A DNA stretch of 13,298 bases from FEN-1350 sp964386005 (lineage in GTDB: Bacteria > Planctomycetota > Phycisphaerae > Sedimentisphaerales > Anaerohalosphaeraceae), in contig CAYLSB010000106.1 of the NCBI GenBank assembly GCA_964386005.1, positions 1 to 13,298 on the forward strand. Reading direction: 5' to 3'. A program made the translations under genes and the position numbers. This document shows, one piece after another, positions 1 to 7,333 of this stretch. The first letter of the stretch is position 1, and each line of letters opens with the position of its first letter. The notes beneath the pieces were generated by a model that did not search any database, was not told the DNA's origin, and saw only the letters and a program-made list of their open reading frames with translations.

Positions 1-26
1 TAGGCCATTTTGTTCATCGAAAATAT

Positions 27-437
27 TCAGATTCGGTGAAATATCCGGGCTAATTGTGTTCGAAGATTATTATTACTGAGGCGGTATCGAGTGATAACCC
101 ATTTGGTACCTGGTTTTGCCTCATCAAATACGGCCTGGAGATGAGGTACAAGTTCAGGAAATAATGGTATAATTCGACTTGCATGTCCCTGATGATGTTC
201 CGTTTTGGGACTGTGAACACAGATACGGCCCTTGTCCCAATCAATATCATCCCAAGTCAATTGCACCAATTCAGACGGGCAACGAATCCCCCCAAACCGA
301 ACCAAGGCAAAAATGAGTCTCCACTGGGCATCCGGGCAGGCATCCAACACCTTTTGTGCTTCCTCGCGGGTGATAACCAATTGGCTGAACTCCTCACCTA
401 TCGAAATGATGTAAAGAAAAAGTCCTTTTGGAAACAT
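27..437 (-). pseudogene. Tyrosine recombinase (phage-type integrase) remnant, truncated at both ends
   Basis: The 136-residue frame carries the first half of a tyrosine recombinase catalytic domain. Recognisable homology starts near residue 17 ('VITREEAQKVLDACPDAQWR'). It includes the box I arginine R52 in 'GGIRCPSE' and the beta-hairpin lysine K78 in 'SPKTEHH', and ends near residue 135 ('LRTQLARIFHR') at a TGA stop. The HxxR box, the second catalytic arginine and the nucleophilic tyrosine are absent. None of the three frames in the 26 bases beyond the stop resumes the family sequence. The N-terminal SAM-like DNA-binding domain is also missing; the in-frame sequence upstream of residue 17 does not look like an integrase. 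Full-length relatives are about 300-400 residues, so this is almost certainly a dead fragment left by rearrangement. The block resembles integrases common in planctomycetes, which is recall rather than a search. Confidence 0.82.
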
Positions 438-805
438 CGTCCCTCGAGTATTGATACATCGATGGATGGATCCTATTCCATGGGACCCATTAAGAGGAAC
501 CCAAATGACTCCGCTGCCATTTGGTTGTCTTCGAGTAAGGCCGCCTTTAAGCCCCGACCTATCCCGTTACACCAGATCGAACAATCCTCTGAGTTCAGTG
601 AGTCATTGGCGGCACTTTCCACATCAAGCGTTGACGCCAGTTGGGGGCGCAACGATTGGCGACGCAAAATGGAAGAGGTTGCATCGGCATCCGTCGATGA
701 GATGATGACTACCAACAGAAGCGATTCTTCAAGGGACCCTCCCAAAATTCCCCAAAGATCCGAAGTAGGGGGGAAACCGCCCGGACAGGTTGATGGCCCC
801 GAATA
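438..805. other. 368-bp gap with no recognisable gene
   Basis: Between the integrase remnant and the hemW stop I see no supportable gene. The longest minus-strand frame here (473-745) needs a TTG start, has no clear ribosome binding site and resembles no family I know. The frame of the integrase stays open upstream to about position 573, but its translation is not integrase-like. The stretch is probably decayed DNA, possibly older coding sequence left by the event that truncated the integrase. No terminator with a T-tract is visible downstream of hemW. Confidence 0.5.
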
Positions 806-1942
806 TCATGCGTCAACCGAAGCGAATTCGCACAGGACGCTGTCGGCGATGGACAATGCCTGTCGCGTGAGGCGTATGCCGTTGTCATCCACCTCCAGCA
901 AGCCGGAGCTTTGGCCGTGCGCGATCACCCCGGCAAACAGATCCATGATTTCGTAACCGGTGGCGGCTCGATATTCCTCTCGATGGATTCCCTTGATGCG
1001 TCGCAGGTTCAGCACGGCCGTCTCGCAGGCGAATTCGATGGGGCTTGATGAGTGCGTCTCGGCGATGGGATTTTCGTCATTCTCCACGGCAAACATGTAT
1101 TGATAAATATCTGCGATGTGCGTGCTTCGCTTTCGCCCGACATGCGACGCCGCCGATGGCCCCACGCCGACATACGGCCGGTTGGCCCAGTAACCCAGAT
1201 TGTGCCGGCACGCAAAACCCGGCCGGGCGAAGTTCGATATCTCGTAATGCTCGTAGCCCGCGCCCGTCAGCATCTCGATGGCCAGCTCGTACATCCGACG
1301 ATCCGTCTCCTCGTCGATCGCCGTAATCCGTCCGGCGTCCCGATCGGCCGTCATCGGCGTGTTCTCCTCGTAGGTCAGGGCATACGTCGAGATGTGCGTT
1401 ACGCCCAGATCGATGGCCTGCTGAAGATTGGCCCGCCACGATTTTATTGTCGAGCCGGGAATCGCGAAGATCAGATCGACGCCGATATTCTCGAAGCCCG
1501 CCCGGCGCGCCGTCTCGACGGCCTCGACGATCTGCCGAACGCCGTGCAGCCGACCCAGTTGCGCCAGATCCTCCTGCTGAAACGATTGGCCGCCCAGCGA
1601 CAGGCGATTGACGCCAATATTCCACAGAAACTCCAGAATCGGAAGATCCACCTGTCCCGGATTGGCCTCGACGGTGAATTCTTCGTATCCCTGCGCACTG
1701 CGGGTAATCTCGTAGAGAAGTCGCCCCAGAAGATCGATCGGCATGCAGGTCGGGCTGCCGCCGCCGACATAGATGGTCGGAACCTGCGGATCGCGGATCA
1801 CCTGCCTGATCTCCCTGGCCAGGGCTCCGACCAGTTGCGCCGGATTGTGGTCCGACATCGGCTCCGAGTAAAATCCGCAATACGGACACTTCCGCACGCA
1901 CAAAGGAATGTGCACGTACAGCGACGGATTTTCAACATTCAT
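806..1942 (-). CDS. hemW: HemW heme chaperone (radical SAM, coproporphyrinogen oxidase-like)
   Basis: This 378-residue protein is a radical SAM enzyme of the HemN/HemW group. The cluster-binding motif is C15-x3-C19-x2-C22 followed by G-F. The phenylalanine where HemN oxidases carry a fourth cysteine (CxxxCxxCxC) points to HemW. The glycine-rich SAM-binding segment is 'GGGSPT' (60-65), a small variation of the usual GGGTPT. 'GVDLIFAIPG' (154-163) and 'HNLGYW' (247-252) are typical; the latter is the HNxxYW motif of HemW. HemW proteins bind heme and are thought to deliver it to respiratory enzymes rather than oxidise coproporphyrinogen. The length matches the family. The ATG is preceded by AGGGG 8 nt upstream. 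It stands alone, about 220 bp downstream of the PL11 gene and separated from it by an inverted repeat pair, so it probably has its own promoter, though I could not identify one. Confidence 0.95.
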   Translation of the reverse strand: MNVENPSLYVHIPLCVRKCPYCGFYSEPMSDHNPAQLVGALAREIRQVIRDPQVPTIYVGGGSPTCMPIDLLGRLLYEITRSAQGYEEFTVEANPGQVDLPILEFLWNIGVNRLSLGGQSFQQEDLAQLGRLHGVRQIVEAVETARRAGFENIGVDLIFAIPGSTIKSWRANLQQAIDLGVTHISTYALTYEENTPMTADRDAGRITAIDEETDRRMYELAIEMLTGAGYEHYEISNFARPGFACRHNLGYWANRPYVGVGPSAASHVGRKRSTHIADIYQYMFAVENDENPIAETHSSSPIEFACETAVLNLRRIKGIHREEYRAATGYEIMDLFAGVIAHGQSSGLLEVDDNGIRLTRQALSIADSVLCEFASVDA

Positions 1943-1990
1943 GACAAGAACCCCTGGAGAGGTGCACTCAGTCGCGTCCCATGAACGGAG

Positions 1991-2038
1991 GGGTGGCAGC
2001 CACCGCGAAGGCGAAAAGTACGCCAGAGCGGTGGATGA
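1991..2038 (+). repeat. Dispersed palindromic repeat, copy 1 (long-stem variant)
   Basis: It begins GGGTGGCAGCCACC and ends GGTGGATGA, as the other copies do. The middle is longer: CCACCGC pairs with GCGGTGG (7 bp), then a GAA/AGA internal loop, then GGCG pairs with CGCC around a 7-nt loop. The first GGTGG can pair with CCACC instead, so two exclusive hairpins are possible. It lies downstream of the PL11 stop and upstream of hemW, in opposite orientation to the copy at 2057-2104. Confidence 0.8.
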
Positions 2039-2056
2039 AATGGATTATCGGATGAA

Positions 2057-2104
2057 CATCCGCCTCGATCCGATTCGTCGGCTGCGGATCTCGGTGGCTG
2101 CCGC
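2057..2104 (-). repeat. Dispersed palindromic repeat, copy 2 (inverted, degenerate)
   Basis: Read on the minus strand it starts GCGGCAGCCACC and ends GGCGGATG, matching the repeat family with A-to-G/T-to-C type differences in the outer arms. Inside, CCACC and GGCGG pair with one A-C mismatch, GA faces GA, and GATCC pairs with GGATC around a 14-nt loop. It faces copy 1 about 18 bp away, the head-to-tail inverted layout of a BIME-like element, and lies 58 bp downstream of the PL11 stop. Confidence 0.65.
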
Positions 2105-2162
2105 GCTTCTTGAATCCACAACGGCCCCGACAGAGCGGCTTCTAATGGAAATCGTCCTGTCA

Positions 2163-3836
2163 TCATTGGATCGCCATTCCCATCTGCGCCGGGTAGTAAT
2201 AGCCGGATGTCTGCGAGGCCACGCCCAGCCGATACTGGCGATTCTGCATCAGGCAGGGCCTGTTGATCCTGGATGGCAGCGGCGTCGAAAAAATCCGCAG
2301 CTCGCCGGCGTTCCAGCCGATCATCTCCTCGCGCCAATCGCCCAGACAATCCATCACCGCGATGATCCGCTTGGTCTCCGTCCGGCCCAGCGCCGGGCCT
2401 TTCCATTTTTGCACGACGCCTTTTTCGCCGATCTCCTTATACTCGTCATCGTCCCACCACAATGCCCGGATACTCAAGGGGCCCGATTCGAGATGCTCGA
2501 TGAGTTTGCCCTGCGCGGAATACAGCCATCGATCCGGGGTATCGCGTTCGCCCGCATAGACTTCCATTCCCGGATATTCCGGCAGGATGTCGGCCGTCAT
2601 GCCCTGGTTGTGAATATGTTGGGTCGGCTGATCGTGGCCCCACAGCCGGGTTCCCGTCAGCGCATCGACGACGCACAGGCCGTGCGTCTTCTGTTTGGAT
2701 TCAAATCCATAAAATATCTCCATACCCGGGTGCGAAGGATCGATATCGGCAACATACACCATATCCGGATGGCCCATCTCCAGCGTCCACAGGCCTTTGC
2801 CGTATTCGTCGACCACGGCGCCGCCGATCACCAGTTCATCGCGCCCGTCGCCGTCGATATCCGCCGCGACGGTGCCGTGCGAACCCTGGCCATTGTACTT
2901 TTTCTTTTCGCCGGTCGATTCCCAGTACCATTGCTGCCTGAGGTCTTTGTCCAGTGCGGCGATTTTGATCAGCGTGTACGTTCCCCGCTGCATGATCAGC
3001 GACGGATTCCTGCCGTCCAGATACGCCACGCCGAGCATGTTACGCTGATACTGGTTGTATTCGTCGAAACCCTCGCGGGTCAGCCAGTCGCAACGGTCGA
3101 TGATCTTACCAGTTAATCCATCCAGTTTAACCAGATATTCCGGCCCGGTCGTCACCAGCCCCTTTTCGTCGCGCGGATCGCCTTCGCCGGCTTTGCAATA
3201 GACTTCCGCCTTGCCGTCCCCGTCGATGTCATAGACGATCCACGGGGCATACCAGGTTCCCGCCTCAATCGACCAGCCCTGGTCATAGCGCCACAACATC
3301 GTGCCGTCGAGTCGATACGCTTCGATTTTGTATGTTGTTTCGCTTTTTTTCCAGTATCCGGGCTTTTGGTACGGATCGGTATTGAAGTCCGGCTGCTGGA
3401 TGATGTACTCGTAGATTCCGTCGCCGTCCAGATCGCCGACGCCGACTCGCTTGATGTCGTAATCGCCGGCCAGTTTGATTCGTACATACGGCCGTGCTTC
3501 CTCGAATAGTTCTGCGGAAACCGTGCTGAGAACCTTGTCGTTTCCCGTCGCGTACAGGCGATAGGTATATCGTTGACCGATTTTCACGGTCTCATCCAGG
3601 AAGTTTGTCACCGTGCGGGGCTCTTCTGTGATCAGAACCGCCTGCGATTCCTGCCCCTGGGTTCGCCGGATCTCGTACGCGGCATCGGCCGGATCGCCCT
3701 GAAGCATTCTCCAGCTCAACAAAACCTTGCCGTCGTCCCGCTGAATCGCGACCATCGATCGGCCCGGGTTTTCCTCGGCCGCCGCGCCGCCGCGAAACAG
3801 AAATACCAGGATTGATATCATGATAATATATCTCAT
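2163..3836 (-). CDS. Secreted PL11-type rhamnogalacturonan lyase
   Basis: The 557-residue product has a signal peptide (about residues 1-20, 'MRYIIMISILVFLFRGGAAA'), then a fibronectin-like beta-sandwich (about 24-112, 'SMVAIQRDDGKVLLSWRML') typical of the N-terminus of polysaccharide lyase family 11, then a beta-propeller with calcium-binding DxDGDG loops at 135-140, 203-208 and 326-331. The C-terminal 'CLMQNRQYRLGVASQTSGYY' is also PL11-like. Family members cleave the rhamnose-galacturonate backbone of rhamnogalacturonan I by beta-elimination, outside the cytoplasm. Typical PL11 enzymes are slightly longer (about 600). The segment after the second strand block reads 'SIEAGTWYAPWIVYD' where I remember 'NIRAGAHYTQFMVYD' in characterised enzymes, so specificity or activity may differ. 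An ATG 18 bp further upstream lies before the ribosome binding site; AAGGAGAG at 3841-3848 selects this start. It is 18 bp downstream of the unknown secreted gene, hence co-transcribed. Confidence 0.88.
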   Translation of the reverse strand: MRYIIMISILVFLFRGGAAAEENPGRSMVAIQRDDGKVLLSWRMLQGDPADAAYEIRRTQGQESQAVLITEEPRTVTNFLDETVKIGQRYTYRLYATGNDKVLSTVSAELFEEARPYVRIKLAGDYDIKRVGVGDLDGDGIYEYIIQQPDFNTDPYQKPGYWKKSETTYKIEAYRLDGTMLWRYDQGWSIEAGTWYAPWIVYDIDGDGKAEVYCKAGEGDPRDEKGLVTTGPEYLVKLDGLTGKIIDRCDWLTREGFDEYNQYQRNMLGVAYLDGRNPSLIMQRGTYTLIKIAALDKDLRQQWYWESTGEKKKYNGQGSHGTVAADIDGDGRDELVIGGAVVDEYGKGLWTLEMGHPDMVYVADIDPSHPGMEIFYGFESKQKTHGLCVVDALTGTRLWGHDQPTQHIHNQGMTADILPEYPGMEVYAGERDTPDRWLYSAQGKLIEHLESGPLSIRALWWDDDEYKEIGEKGVVQKWKGPALGRTETKRIIAVMDCLGDWREEMIGWNAGELRIFSTPLPSRINRPCLMQNRQYRLGVASQTSGYYYPAQMGMAIQ

Positions 3837-3840
3837 AATT

Positions 3841-3848
3841 CTCTCCTT
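3841..3848 (-). promoter_or_regulatory. Ribosome binding site that sets the start of the PL11 gene
   Basis: On the minus strand AAGGAGAG sits 4 nt before the ATG at 3836, a near-ideal Shine-Dalgarno site. The alternative ATG at 3854, directly abutting the upstream gene's TGA, lies before this site and would add six residues ahead of the signal peptide, so the downstream ATG is preferred. Confidence 0.8.
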
Positions 3849-3854
3849 TTGCAT

Positions 3855-5303
3855 TCAGTTATACATGAACCAGGCCGTCGCCGCGCATGCTCTCTCGGCG
3901 GTAATCCTCGCCCAGTGAGCGCTGAATCCGTCCGGAAATTCATGATGCACGTATCCCTTGGCCGGAACATTCAGTTCGGTGTAACGTTTCCAGCTTCCGT
4001 CGCCGAGAAAATCCACTTCAACGACGAACCGCACGTCGCCCGGATTATCATGCGAAAGATGTAAAACTTTTTTATCGAAGCCGGTCATCAGAAACGGATC
4101 CGAGATTTCATGGGCCTTGACGGCGGTCTCCCGCCACGGGCCGCCCCATCCGGCGGGTTTGCCCATGTGCCACAGGTCGTCGATATCGCCGAACCACAGG
4201 CCCGACTGGGGCTGGCCCTGGTCGTGATCGATTTGATCTCCCGCCATGACGAACATACCGCGCCAGAAACAGAAATCCGGCACGATTCGCAGATGGGAAC
4301 TGATCGGCCGAATCCCCCACACGTTTCCGCCGTAGGTGGTCAGAGGAAGATCATAAAACATACCCTGTAAATCCATAACAAATCGTTCGGTCTGCGCCTG
4401 TCGAATCCGCATCCACTCGGTGAACCAGGCGTGTTCCCACGACTGGCCGGCCTTGGGCAATCGATATTTTCGCCATCGGCCGTCGATCCGCGTCCGCAAA
4501 ATCGCCGACGCCCGGTCCCAGCCGGTCGCGAAGATTACGGGCCCGCCGGTTGTGGAATCGCCGCCTCCGAAAACCTCCACGAAGGGATTGGATTCGATGA
4601 TCGTCCAGGTCTTGCCATCCCATTCGGCCAGGCGCCCGCCCTGACGCTGGCCGAGATATTCCCTTTGGTCGTAGGTGTTGTTGGCCACGACCACTCGACT
4701 CTGGCCGGTAAACGCGCCCTTAAAGTGCGGTTTGCCGTCTTTCAAGTCCAGTTCGGAAACGAGATCGCATAGTTTGACGGCTTCGAGCGTGTTGACATTA
4801 ACTTCATAAAATGGACCTTCCATCCCCAGAACATACACTTTGTTCTTCGGATCGGTCAGGTGCTCGATCGTCGCCGTCAGCCGCACATTCTTGAGCCCCT
4901 CGATCGTGCGGACGTTTCCCTTTTCGTCGATCGCATACGGGCCGATGAACGCCTGCTTCGAGGGCCAGTGGACCATTCGGTTCGCGAAGGTACCCGTCAC
5001 CGATTCGGGCCGTTTGCGCAGGACCATATCTTCGCGGAGTTCGTACAATCCCAAACCCTCGCCGCGGATATGCGCGACATAACCGATCAACCAGAGACGA
5101 TCCGCCCAGGGGATCAGCGCGCCGATACCGGCCTCGCTGTCGCTGCCGGCGCCGGGCGCCATTACGGTGATCTGCGGGAAAACATGTTCGACGCGGATCG
5201 GCGTTGTGGCCGTTATTGAATCGACCGCGGGCTCATGCGTTTGAGAAAAACCGATGGATGCCCAACACAACCAACCCACGAAACCATACCGCAGTGCGTT
5301 CAT
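3855..5303 (-). CDS. Secreted protein of unknown function, partner of the PL11 lyase
   Basis: The 482-residue product begins with a signal peptide (about 1-21, 'MNALRYGFVGWLCWASIGFS'). There is no lipobox, so it is probably released or periplasmic. I do not recognise a named domain. The body is rich in Trp, Gly and short strand-like stretches: 'GSDSEAGIGALIPWADRLW' (53-71), 'HLTDPKNKVYVLGMEGPFYE' (148-167), 'GGRLAEWDGKTW' (222-233), 'FATGWDRASAIL' (258-269), 'QPQSGLWFGDIDDLWHMG' (364-381). This suggests a beta-propeller. The C-terminal 100 residues ('DPFLMTGFDKKVLHLSHD', then 'YVHHEFPDGFSAHWARIT') look like a separate beta-sandwich module. The sequence feels like a conserved uncharacterised family, from memory only. 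The start at 5303 is supported by GGGAGGG 7 nt upstream; a longer frame would run into pssA. Its 18-bp spacing to the PL11 gene suggests a joint role in pectin breakdown or binding. Confidence 0.85.
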   Translation of the reverse strand: MNALRYGFVGWLCWASIGFSQTHEPAVDSITATTPIRVEHVFPQITVMAPGAGSDSEAGIGALIPWADRLWLIGYVAHIRGEGLGLYELREDMVLRKRPESVTGTFANRMVHWPSKQAFIGPYAIDEKGNVRTIEGLKNVRLTATIEHLTDPKNKVYVLGMEGPFYEVNVNTLEAVKLCDLVSELDLKDGKPHFKGAFTGQSRVVVANNTYDQREYLGQRQGGRLAEWDGKTWTIIESNPFVEVFGGGDSTTGGPVIFATGWDRASAILRTRIDGRWRKYRLPKAGQSWEHAWFTEWMRIRQAQTERFVMDLQGMFYDLPLTTYGGNVWGIRPISSHLRIVPDFCFWRGMFVMAGDQIDHDQGQPQSGLWFGDIDDLWHMGKPAGWGGPWRETAVKAHEISDPFLMTGFDKKVLHLSHDNPGDVRFVVEVDFLGDGSWKRYTELNVPAKGYVHHEFPDGFSAHWARITAERACAATAWFMYN

Positions 5304-5310
5304 GTCGAAA

Positions 5311-5317
5311 CCCTCCC
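5311..5317 (-). promoter_or_regulatory. Ribosome binding site that sets the start of the unknown secreted gene
   Basis: GGGAGGG on the minus strand lies 7 nt before the ATG at 5303, which is followed at once by a signal peptide. The same frame stays open upstream to 5522, overlapping the end of pssA, but that part is arginine-rich shadow sequence and no comparable site precedes it. Confidence 0.75.
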
Positions 5318-5325
5318 ATCTTCTC

Positions 5326-5340
5326 CGGCCCGACGGGCCG
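5326..5340 (-). promoter_or_regulatory. Short GC hairpin in the leader of the secreted-protein pair
   Basis: CGGCCC and GGGCCG form a perfect 6-bp stem around a 3-nt loop, 8 bp upstream of the ribosome binding site at 5311-5317. No T-tract follows, so it is not a classical terminator. It may slow pssA read-through or tune translation of the downstream gene, or be chance in GC-rich DNA. I found no convincing promoter in the 94 bp between pssA and this gene. Confidence 0.35.
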
Positions 5341-5397
5341 ACGGATTCAGTGAATAGGAAATCGAAAAACCTGTGATACCTGTATTTCGGGGATGCG

Positions 5398-6345
5398 TTA
5401 TTTCGCATCCGCCGGCTCACCCGTTTCCGTCGCCGGCGCGGGAAATACGGCGGCGACCATCCGCGGCGAGCGGGATCGCATCGATGCCCATTTGAGCAAT
5501 CCGGAAAACGCGAATCCCACAAACACCAGCGCCAGAGCGCTTTGCAGCCCGCACAGCCAGATCAGACCGAAGACCGCCCCGAACCAGAACAGGTGCGTCA
5601 GGGGCTTTCGCCCGCGGAAGTACTGGTTGATCATGTGCGGATACCGAATGCGGCTGACCATCAACAGCCCGGCCATGATCGTCAGCAGGGGCAGCAGGAC
5701 GACGACGGTCGTTTCGACGAACCGAAACATCGTGGTCGTCGAACCGAGCGTACCGCGCATGTCTTCATAGAACAGCACGATGCTGCAGACCAGTCCCGCC
5801 GCCGCCGGAGAGGGCAAACCGGAAAAATGCAGGTGCGCCGTTTCATCCTCTTCATTTTCAACATTAAACCTCGCCAATCGAACGATGGCACAGGACACGA
5901 ACAATCCGGCCGCCAGCCAGATCCACCGCAGGGCCAGCGTCGAGGCGGCTTCCATCCCCGCCAGCCGCACGAGAAATTTGTCCCGCAGGAAATTCAGGAG
6001 CAGAAACGCCGGCGCCACGCCGAAGCTGATGACGTCGCAGAGACTGTCGAGCTGCCCGCCGAAGCTGGAGGTCGTGTGGCTCATCCGCGCGACCCGTCCG
6101 TCGAGCATATCGGCGATCATGCCGAAGAAGATCAGATAGGACGCGACCGCATAGTGCGAGATCGTGAAGCGGTGAAAGTTCCAGTCCTGAGCGGCGCGAT
6201 CGGCGAACGACAAAGCGGCGAAACCGAACACGCCGTTGAGCAGCGTAATCAGCGACGGCAGCAGGGTGATATACTTGACCTGCGGGCGCCGCACGCGGCG
6301 AAAAAATCTTCGTTTTTTTCCCTTTTCAGGATTCGTCATATTCAT
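5398..6345 (-). CDS. pssA: CDP-diacylglycerol-serine O-phosphatidyltransferase
   Basis: The 315-residue membrane protein transfers the phosphatidyl group of CDP-diacylglycerol to L-serine, giving phosphatidylserine. The CDP-alcohol phosphotransferase signature DGxxARx8Gx3Dx3D is complete: D82-G83, A86-R87, G96, D100 and D104, with a further aspartate at D79. The N-terminus is basic (residues 8-20) and is followed by about seven to eight hydrophobic segments (for example 25-48, 66-80, 105-118, 139-156, 180-193, 209-230, 251-285). The C-terminal tail of about 30 residues is hydrophilic. The ATG overlaps the psd stop as ATGA, and AAGG lies 8 nt upstream; a second ATG two codons later is possible. 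The same frame is open as far as 6909, but that part is a shadow of psd. Psd uses the product directly, so the pair forms a phosphatidylethanolamine synthesis operon. Confidence 0.95.
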   Translation of the reverse strand: MNMTNPEKGKKRRFFRRVRRPQVKYITLLPSLITLLNGVFGFAALSFADRAAQDWNFHRFTISHYAVASYLIFFGMIADMLDGRVARMSHTTSSFGGQLDSLCDVISFGVAPAFLLLNFLRDKFLVRLAGMEAASTLALRWIWLAAGLFVSCAIVRLARFNVENEEDETAHLHFSGLPSPAAAGLVCSIVLFYEDMRGTLGSTTTMFRFVETTVVVLLPLLTIMAGLLMVSRIRYPHMINQYFRGRKPLTHLFWFGAVFGLIWLCGLQSALALVFVGFAFSGLLKWASMRSRSPRMVAAVFPAPATETGEPADAK

Positions 6346-7031
6346 TTCGCATACCTTACCAGAATCGTTTCTCCCGCGCGCACGGTTTGTCCGACCGATA
6401 CGGCCGTTTGCGTCGAATCGCGCGTCGGCACATACAACTCCGTGCGCGAACCGAACTTGATCATTCCGTATGGCTCGCCGGCGGAATAGTCCCGACCTTC
6501 CGTCGCGGCGCAGACGATCCGCCGAGCGATCGCTCCGCTGATCTGGCGGACCATGAGCCGATCCTTCGGTTCCGCGAGCCGTGTCATCACGACGTCGTTG
6601 GATTCGTTGAGGGTCGTCGCCTGCGGGTCCCGCGCGTCGCGGAACTCGCCGGGTTTGTATGTGATCGACTCGATCCGCACCGCGCAGGGCACGCGATTGA
6701 TATGGACATTGAAGATACTCAGGAAGATTCCGATCCGCAACGTCTTTCCTTCGAGTCCCGGCACGTTTTCCAGGATCTCGATATCCCGGATGACGCCGTC
6801 GGCCGGGGAGAGCAGAAGATCGTCGCCTTCGGGAATCGTCCGCGCAGGATCGCGAAAAAACGACAGCACCCACACGAGCACAATCAGCAAAATCCCTTCG
6901 GCCACCCAAATCGGAATCGGGGACGCCAGCCCTCGATAGGCCACCCAGCCCAGCAGGATCATCGTCAAGAGCAGAGCCGCCGGAAATACCGCCGCCTGCG
7001 GAAGGCCGTATTTGGTCAATGGAATTCGCAT
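6342..7031 (-). CDS. psd: Phosphatidylserine decarboxylase proenzyme (short type)
   Basis: This 229-residue protein decarboxylates phosphatidylserine to phosphatidylethanolamine at the membrane using a pyruvoyl group. Two hydrophobic segments lie at about 12-33 and 41-57, then the family motifs 'FFRDPAR' (58-64), 'SPADG' (75-79), 'FLSIFNVHINR' (103-113), 'QISGAIARRIVC' (163-174) and 'GMIKFGSRTEL' (189-199). Self-cleavage should occur between G194 and S195, with S195 becoming the pyruvoyl residue; 'FGS' replaces the LGST of the long enzymes, as is normal for the short (PSD-A) group. Length is usual for that group. The last bases overlap the pssA start, so translation is probably coupled. The ribosome binding site is weak (GAAAGAA region). 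The gene begins 89 bp after the small ferritin-like gene and may be co-transcribed with it. Confidence 0.95.
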   Translation of the reverse strand: MRIPLTKYGLPQAAVFPAALLLTMILLGWVAYRGLASPIPIWVAEGILLIVLVWVLSFFRDPARTIPEGDDLLLSPADGVIRDIEILENVPGLEGKTLRIGIFLSIFNVHINRVPCAVRIESITYKPGEFRDARDPQATTLNESNDVVMTRLAEPKDRLMVRQISGAIARRIVCAATEGRDYSAGEPYGMIKFGSRTELYVPTRDSTQTAVSVGQTVRAGETILVRYAK

Positions 7032-7120
7032 GATTCTTTCATCGGGTGTTTCATCGATTTTCGTTTACGCTTTCGCCCGCGATGTCCTGCCGCTCATCGG
7101 GTCGGCGCCCCTCGCCGGAT

Positions 7121-7333
7121 TCACAGATTCCGATCGATCAGCACCAGGATCTCATCGACTCGTTCGATGTGCCGCTGCTCATCTTCGGCGATCCGGGCAA
7201 ATACAGCCCTGATCTCGTCGCCTTGGACGCGCGGATCGATCTGGATCTCGCGGTAAAAATCCCGCGCCGATTGCTCGATCGTTCGCATGGTCTCGAAATC
7301 CGCCGTGATCCGATCTTTACTTTTGGACTTCAT
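7121..7333 (-). CDS. Small ferritin-like (rubrerythrin-type) two-helix protein with intact ligands
   Basis: The 70-residue product matches one half of a rubrerythrin-like four-helix bundle. Helix 1 is 'MRTIEQSARDFYREI' (16-30), with E20-x2-A23-x3-Y27. A short 'DPRVQGDE' turn follows, then helix 2 'IRAVFARIAEDEQRHIERVD' (41-60), with the metal-binding E52-x2-H55. Standard rubrerythrin and ferritin domains contain two such halves in about 140 residues, so a di-iron site here would need dimerisation, as in encapsulated ferritins that assemble from two-helix chains. The start overlaps the end of the upstream ferritin-like gene by 17 bp, and GAGG lies about 10 nt before the ATG. Role is unknown; iron binding or peroxide handling is inferred from fold alone. 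A short hairpin (CGGCG/CGCCG, 7103-7117) follows the stop without a T-tract. Confidence 0.85.
   Translation of the reverse strand: MKSKSKDRITADFETMRTIEQSARDFYREIQIDPRVQGDEIRAVFARIAEDEQRHIERVDEILVLIDRNL

Noticed and set aside
473..745. Minus-strand 90-codon frame upstream of the integrase remnant
   Set aside because: It needs a TTG start, lacks a ribosome binding site, and resembles no protein; not counted as a gene.
183..956. Plus-strand open frame of 257 codons
   Set aside because: It runs antisense through the integrase remnant and the end of hemW and has no recognisable domain or ribosome binding site.
1052..1984. Plus-strand open frame of 310 codons
   Set aside because: Antisense shadow of hemW with arginine-rich, low-complexity translation.
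1908..3116. Plus-strand open frame of 402 codons
   Set aside because: It is antisense to the PL11-type gene, which has a signal peptide, calcium loops and a strong ribosome binding site; its translation is rich in His/Arg and matches no family.
5304..5522. 73-residue N-terminal extension of the unknown secreted protein
   Set aside because: It overlaps the end of pssA and would bury the signal peptide; GGGAGGG supports the start at 5303.
5542..6489. Plus-strand open frame of 315 codons
   Set aside because: Antisense shadow of pssA, rich in Gln, Arg and Glu, as expected from the reverse of a membrane protein gene.
6346..6909. N-terminal extension of the pssA frame
   Set aside because: The extension overlaps psd entirely, is Arg/Asp-rich and not membrane-like; the ATGA overlap at 6345 is the natural start.
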